From the NCBI GenBank assembly GCA_964349515.1, contig CAYGHG010000107.1, positions 1 to 8,444 on the forward strand: a DNA stretch of 8,444 nt, written 5' to 3'. Numbering within the stretch: the stretch's first letter is position 1; each line of letters begins with the position of its first letter. The notes beneath the pieces were generated by a model. It was not told the origin of the DNA, did not search any database, and saw only the letters and a program-made list of their open reading frames with translations. Both the position numbers and the translations under genes were made by a program. Below are positions 6,293 through 8,444 of the stretch, in pieces. This stretch comes from CAYGHG01 sp964349515 (GTDB lineage: Bacteria > Oederibacteriota > PGYV01 > CAYGHG01).

Positions 6293-8326
6293 TTACTGCT
6301 GTTCTCCCATTATCAGTATTTCAACTCTCCTGTTCATCTGTTTTGCCTCATCTGTCTTTCCCGTGGATGCCGGCACGTCGGCGCCATAGCCCACGGTTGT
6401 GATGGAAAGCGGCGATACGCCGTACTTTTCCACGAGCTGCCTCAGCACTGCCTTGGCGCGCTCACGCGAGAGCAGGACATTTCTCGTCCTGTCCCCTTCA
6501 TTGCTGGCATGCCCCTGTATGTAAACCTGAACATTCCTGCTCGACTTTATTTCCGCGGCTATTTCTTTTATGCGATCTTCCATTTCAGGCCTGAGCGCAA
6601 AAGAATCATGTTCGTAATATATCTTTTTCATCAGTTTGAGTTTCTTTGACTGCGAAGATATTATAAACGGGTTCTTTATTACCTTTTTCTTTGTAATTTT
6701 GGACTCTTTGCCGTCTGTCCCGTTTACAGTCAGCTCATACCTGCACTCTTTCAGGTTGTCAACAAACCTGCCTGCCGAGTCCTTGCCGTCCCAGACCAGA
6801 TAGGAGGGTATTGACCTGTCCCCTTCAAACCTTTTGAGCTGCCTGCCTGCCTTGTCAAAAATCTCAAAAGACCATGACTTCACGTCGCGGATTTTGTCGT
6901 TTTCCATAACAAACGGCACCATTTTTCTCTCTTCCGCGTCGGATGACACCAGCAGAGTCACGGGCGCCACAAGCATCTCTTTGTTTTTGGCCGGTATGTA
7001 TCTCTCATCCTTAATATCAATGAACGTAAGTTTCTTGGGCTGGACAATCTGGCCCACTGTTTTAATTATCTGATTGTCCATGTCTTTAGCCTTAAAATCA
7101 AAAATATAATTTGCGTCCGCCCTTGTTATTTTGCCAAATGAATCTGTGCCGTCCCAAGAGAGGTTTTTCGGCACTTCTCCCACGCCGCTGAAAGTCTTTA
7201 CTATCCTGCCGTCCGACGTTTTGATGGAGAGGCTCCACTCTTTTACATTTTCGTTCGGCACATTCGGTTTGAATGAAACCTGCTCTATCCTGCCGTCTTC
7301 AATGCGTATATCAGGCACCTCTATGGCTTTTGGCTCCACCCTCGCGTTTTTCTCCGCCATCATGTTTTCATAGTGCGATTCACCGAACATAAACCTCAAC
7401 CCGATCCGCTGCACCGTGCCCAGGTCGCCCATAGGCGTAAGCGAGTAATCAAGCGCCATTGAATCTCCGATTACAATTCCGGCGCCCGCAGATAAATTCA
7501 TCATTGAAGCGATGTCGGAAAAAGATGCGCTTTCAAGGTCAAGCGCGTTGTTATAACGGAAGCCGAGCCTCAGCGAAACTGCGTTAAAAAGCGTCCCCTC
7601 AACGCCTGCGCCAAAGAATAGATTATCAGTGGTTAAAACTTTTGACACATCCAGGCATACGTTCAGATAGTCATACCTTCCGTTAAAAAGCCTGAAAGCA
7701 AGCCCGGCGGAAAGCTCCATCGGCAGCATATCGCTTACGCCAAACATCAGCCCGAGGTTTTTCGCAGTTACAGCCGCGTTTAAGTTCCTGTCAATTATGT
7801 TAAAGAGCGCTCCGGCGTCAAAAGAAAACCCGACGCTGCTGTCTCCCATGAAACTTTCATAGAGCACTTTCGCGCCAAGCCCGAGGTGTATGGATTCGCC
7901 TATGCTTTTACCAAATCCGAGGGTCAGCACCCCGTTTTTCAGCTCCACCGATTCTATAGTGCTGATACCGGTTGAATTAAAAGAGCCGTAATCAATCCAC
8001 AGTAACCCTGCACCTACGCCGAGCCCCTGCTCTAAGCTTACAGCGCCTGCTATATGTGCCATATTTATTCCGTTAAACCATAGAATTCCTGTTCCGGTTA
8101 TCTCCGACCTGTCAAGAGCTCCCAGCCCCGCCGGATTGTAGGTCAGCGCCCCGGTTCCCGAGGCTATCGCACTGTAGGCTTCACCCATACCTGCGGCAGA
8201 CGCTTCCGGTTTTATCTTCAGAAATTCGGCTGTAGTGGTTCCAAAATTGGAGCCAAACAAAGGAAAAGCATAAAAAAGTATAAAAATCACATATATACTC
8301 CTCAGTTTTTCCTTTATCGAAGCCAT
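6293..8326 (-). CDS. PorV/PorQ-like outer-membrane barrel fused to two FlgD-like Ig domains and an OmpA domain
   Basis: This is a 677-residue multi-domain envelope protein. Residues 1-26 are a signal peptide (KEKLR, hydrophobic 11-24). About 27-316 form a PorV/PorQ-type barrel: the family opening is plain (FLKIKPEASAAGMGEAYSAI, then TYNPAGLG), followed by alternating beta strands ending at RIGLRFMFGE. Two Ig-like domains of the FlgD/gliding-motility-C type follow at about 338-425 and 458-545; each has W-x-hydrophobic and WDG-D--G motifs (WDGTDSFGK at 391-399, WDGKDSAGR at 512-520). Residues 566-674 are an OmpA C-terminal domain (VYIQGHASNEG, LSRERAKAV, NRRVEILI) for binding peptidoglycan. The ATG at 8326 has GAGGGG just upstream. 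A GTG at codon 13 with GAGGAG seven bases away is a rival start, but it would remove the positive n-region of the signal peptide. First gene of the operon, directly behind the promoter. Cargo or ligand is unknown. Confidence 0.92.
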   Translation of the reverse strand: MASIKEKLRSIYVIFILFYAFPLFGSNFGTTTAEFLKIKPEASAAGMGEAYSAIASGTGALTYNPAGLGALDRSEITGTGILWFNGINMAHIAGAVSLEQGLGVGAGLLWIDYGSFNSTGISTIESVELKNGVLTLGFGKSIGESIHLGLGAKVLYESFMGDSSVGFSFDAGALFNIIDRNLNAAVTAKNLGLMFGVSDMLPMELSAGLAFRLFNGRYDYLNVCLDVSKVLTTDNLFFGAGVEGTLFNAVSLRLGFRYNNALDLESASFSDIASMMNLSAGAGIVIGDSMALDYSLTPMGDLGTVQRIGLRFMFGESHYENMMAEKNARVEPKAIEVPDIRIEDGRIEQVSFKPNVPNENVKEWSLSIKTSDGRIVKTFSGVGEVPKNLSWDGTDSFGKITRADANYIFDFKAKDMDNQIIKTVGQIVQPKKLTFIDIKDERYIPAKNKEMLVAPVTLLVSSDAEERKMVPFVMENDKIRDVKSWSFEIFDKAGRQLKRFEGDRSIPSYLVWDGKDSAGRFVDNLKECRYELTVNGTDGKESKITKKKVIKNPFIISSQSKKLKLMKKIYYEHDSFALRPEMEDRIKEIAAEIKSSRNVQVYIQGHASNEGDRTRNVLLSRERAKAVLRQLVEKYGVSPLSITTVGYGADVPASTGKTDEAKQMNRRVEILIMGEQQ

Positions 8327-8329
8327 CGG

Positions 8330-8335
8330 CCCCTC
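8330..8335 (-). promoter_or_regulatory. Ribosome binding site supporting the ATG at 8326
   Basis: GAGGGG on the minus strand ends three bases before the ATG at 8324-8326 (the GAGG part is five bases away). It supports the longer form of the barrel protein with a positively charged signal-peptide n-region. A stronger GAGGAG (8298-8303) lies inside the coding region, seven bases before an in-frame GTG at 8288-8290, and makes the start somewhat uncertain. Confidence 0.6.
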
Positions 8336-8368
8336 ATATTTTGTATTTTCCGCCTTAAAACTATAAAT

Positions 8369-8397
8369 ATTTTATCAGCAAAAGCGCTTCCAGTCAA
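8369..8397 (-). promoter_or_regulatory. Sigma70-type promoter of the six-gene operon
   Basis: On the minus strand, TTGACT (8392-8397) and TAAAAT (8369-8374) are separated by exactly 17 bases, and a TG one base before the -10 box (8376-8377) gives an extended -10 element. A-rich tracts just upstream of the -35 (8398-8418) could act as an UP element. Transcription would start near 8362, leaving a leader of about 36 bases before the barrel gene ATG at 8326. No other convincing promoter is seen at the later gene junctions. This is a match to the general bacterial consensus, not an experimental start. Confidence 0.8.
8382..8389. promoter_or_regulatory. Putative LacI-family operator core inside the promoter spacer
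   Basis: AAGCGCTT is a perfect 8-base palindrome with the central CG expected for LacI/GalR-family operators. Its wider context on the minus strand, TGGAAGCGCTTTTG, fits 12 of 14 positions of the general TGNAANCGNTNNCA pattern. It lies wholly between the -35 and -10 boxes, so a bound repressor would block RNA polymerase. The LacI-family gene at 2292-3305, in the same operon, is the obvious candidate ligand. I saw no other exact AAGCGCTT when reading through the window. Confidence 0.65.
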
Positions 8398-8418
8398 GGC
8401 TTTTGTAGATTTTTTAGC

Positions 8419-8433
8419 AACTTTCGTAAAGTT
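8419..8433. repeat. Inverted repeat upstream of the promoter
   Basis: AACTTT-CGT-AAAGTT has perfect 6-base arms around a 3-base centre. Its centre lies about 40 bases upstream of the operator core at 8382-8389, close to four helical turns, and just beyond the A-rich tracts. It could be an auxiliary repressor site or an activator site. The odd-length centre does not match a standard LacI-family operator, and no U-run follows that would make it a terminator. Function unproven. Confidence 0.4.
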
Positions 8434-8444
8434 CTAATTTACTT

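Larger units (their letters stand above)
1..8397 (-). other. Six-gene envelope operon under one promoter
   Basis: All six genes run in the same direction. Junctions are: barrel/lipoprotein 0 bases, lipoprotein/TPR 11, TPR/LacI 15, LacI/ligase 27, ligase/GT9 a 14-base overlap. None contains a hairpin with a U-run. Three genes encode exported envelope structural proteins, two encode glycan-assembly proteins and one encodes a regulator. The 3' end lies beyond position 1, so further genes may follow. Confidence 0.8.

Noticed and set aside
5981..6649. Plus-strand ORF of 222 codons across the lipoprotein/barrel junction
   Set aside because: It crosses two well-supported minus-strand genes including the OmpA motifs, and has no family features or supporting start site.
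8314..8337. Seven-codon leader ORF (ATG at 8335-8337, product MRGRWLR) overlapping the start of the barrel gene
   Set aside because: Its only Shine-Dalgarno-like sequence (AAGGCGG) is about 12 bases away, too far, and so short an ORF is expected by chance. No attenuator hairpins are visible.
1..8444. CRISPR arrays, tRNA or rRNA genes, insertion sequences, phage genes
   Set aside because: No regularly spaced direct repeats, cloverleaf or rRNA signatures, transposase motifs or terminal inverted repeats were seen, and nearly the whole window is filled by one coherent operon.

Overview
The window looks like one co-oriented transcription unit of six genes, all on the minus strand and read from about 8362 down past position 1. 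The genes are packed tightly: junctions run from a 14-base overlap to a 27-base gap, and I see no terminator inside. A well-formed sigma70-type promoter lies upstream of the first gene. The only non-coding stretch of any length is the promoter region at the right edge (8327-8444).

The host is a Gram-negative (diderm) bacterium. Evidence for this is an outer-membrane barrel of the PorV/PorQ type, an OmpA-type peptidoglycan-binding domain, a probable lipoprotein, an O-antigen ligase/polymerase-type membrane protein and a heptosyltransferase-like glycosyltransferase. PorV-like barrels joined to FlgD-like Ig domains, together with many exported TPR proteins, are typical of Bacteroidota relatives and of poorly cultured candidate phyla (the Goldbacteria, Firestonebacteria, Omnitrophica, Elusimicrobia and WOR-3 kind of genome). 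I cannot fix the phylum from this sequence.

Layout in transcription order: (1) 8326-6293, PorV/PorQ-like barrel + two Ig-like domains + OmpA domain; (2) 6292-5198, probable lipoprotein with TPR-like helices and a PD40/TolB-like beta-propeller; (3) 5186-3321, secreted protein made almost entirely of TPRs; (4) 3305-2292, LacI/GalR-family repressor with a TTG start; (5) 2264-1065, O-antigen ligase/polymerase family membrane protein; (6) 1078-1, glycosyltransferase family 9, interrupted by a one-base frameshift near 285-302 and running off the left edge.

Two points stand out. First, a perfect LacI-family half-symmetric core, AAGCGCTT, sits between the -35 and -10 boxes of the operon promoter. 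The LacI-type regulator encoded as gene 4 is therefore a good candidate for autoregulating an envelope/surface-glycan operon instead of a sugar-catabolic one. Second, genes 1 and 2 together carry the domains found in PorV plus PorE of the type IX secretion system (barrel, TPR, beta-propeller, OmpA anchor), but distributed differently over the polypeptides. This suggests a cell-envelope complex that tethers an outer-membrane barrel to peptidoglycan. That is inference; no core T9SS gene (PorK/L/M/N, Sov/SprA) is visible here.
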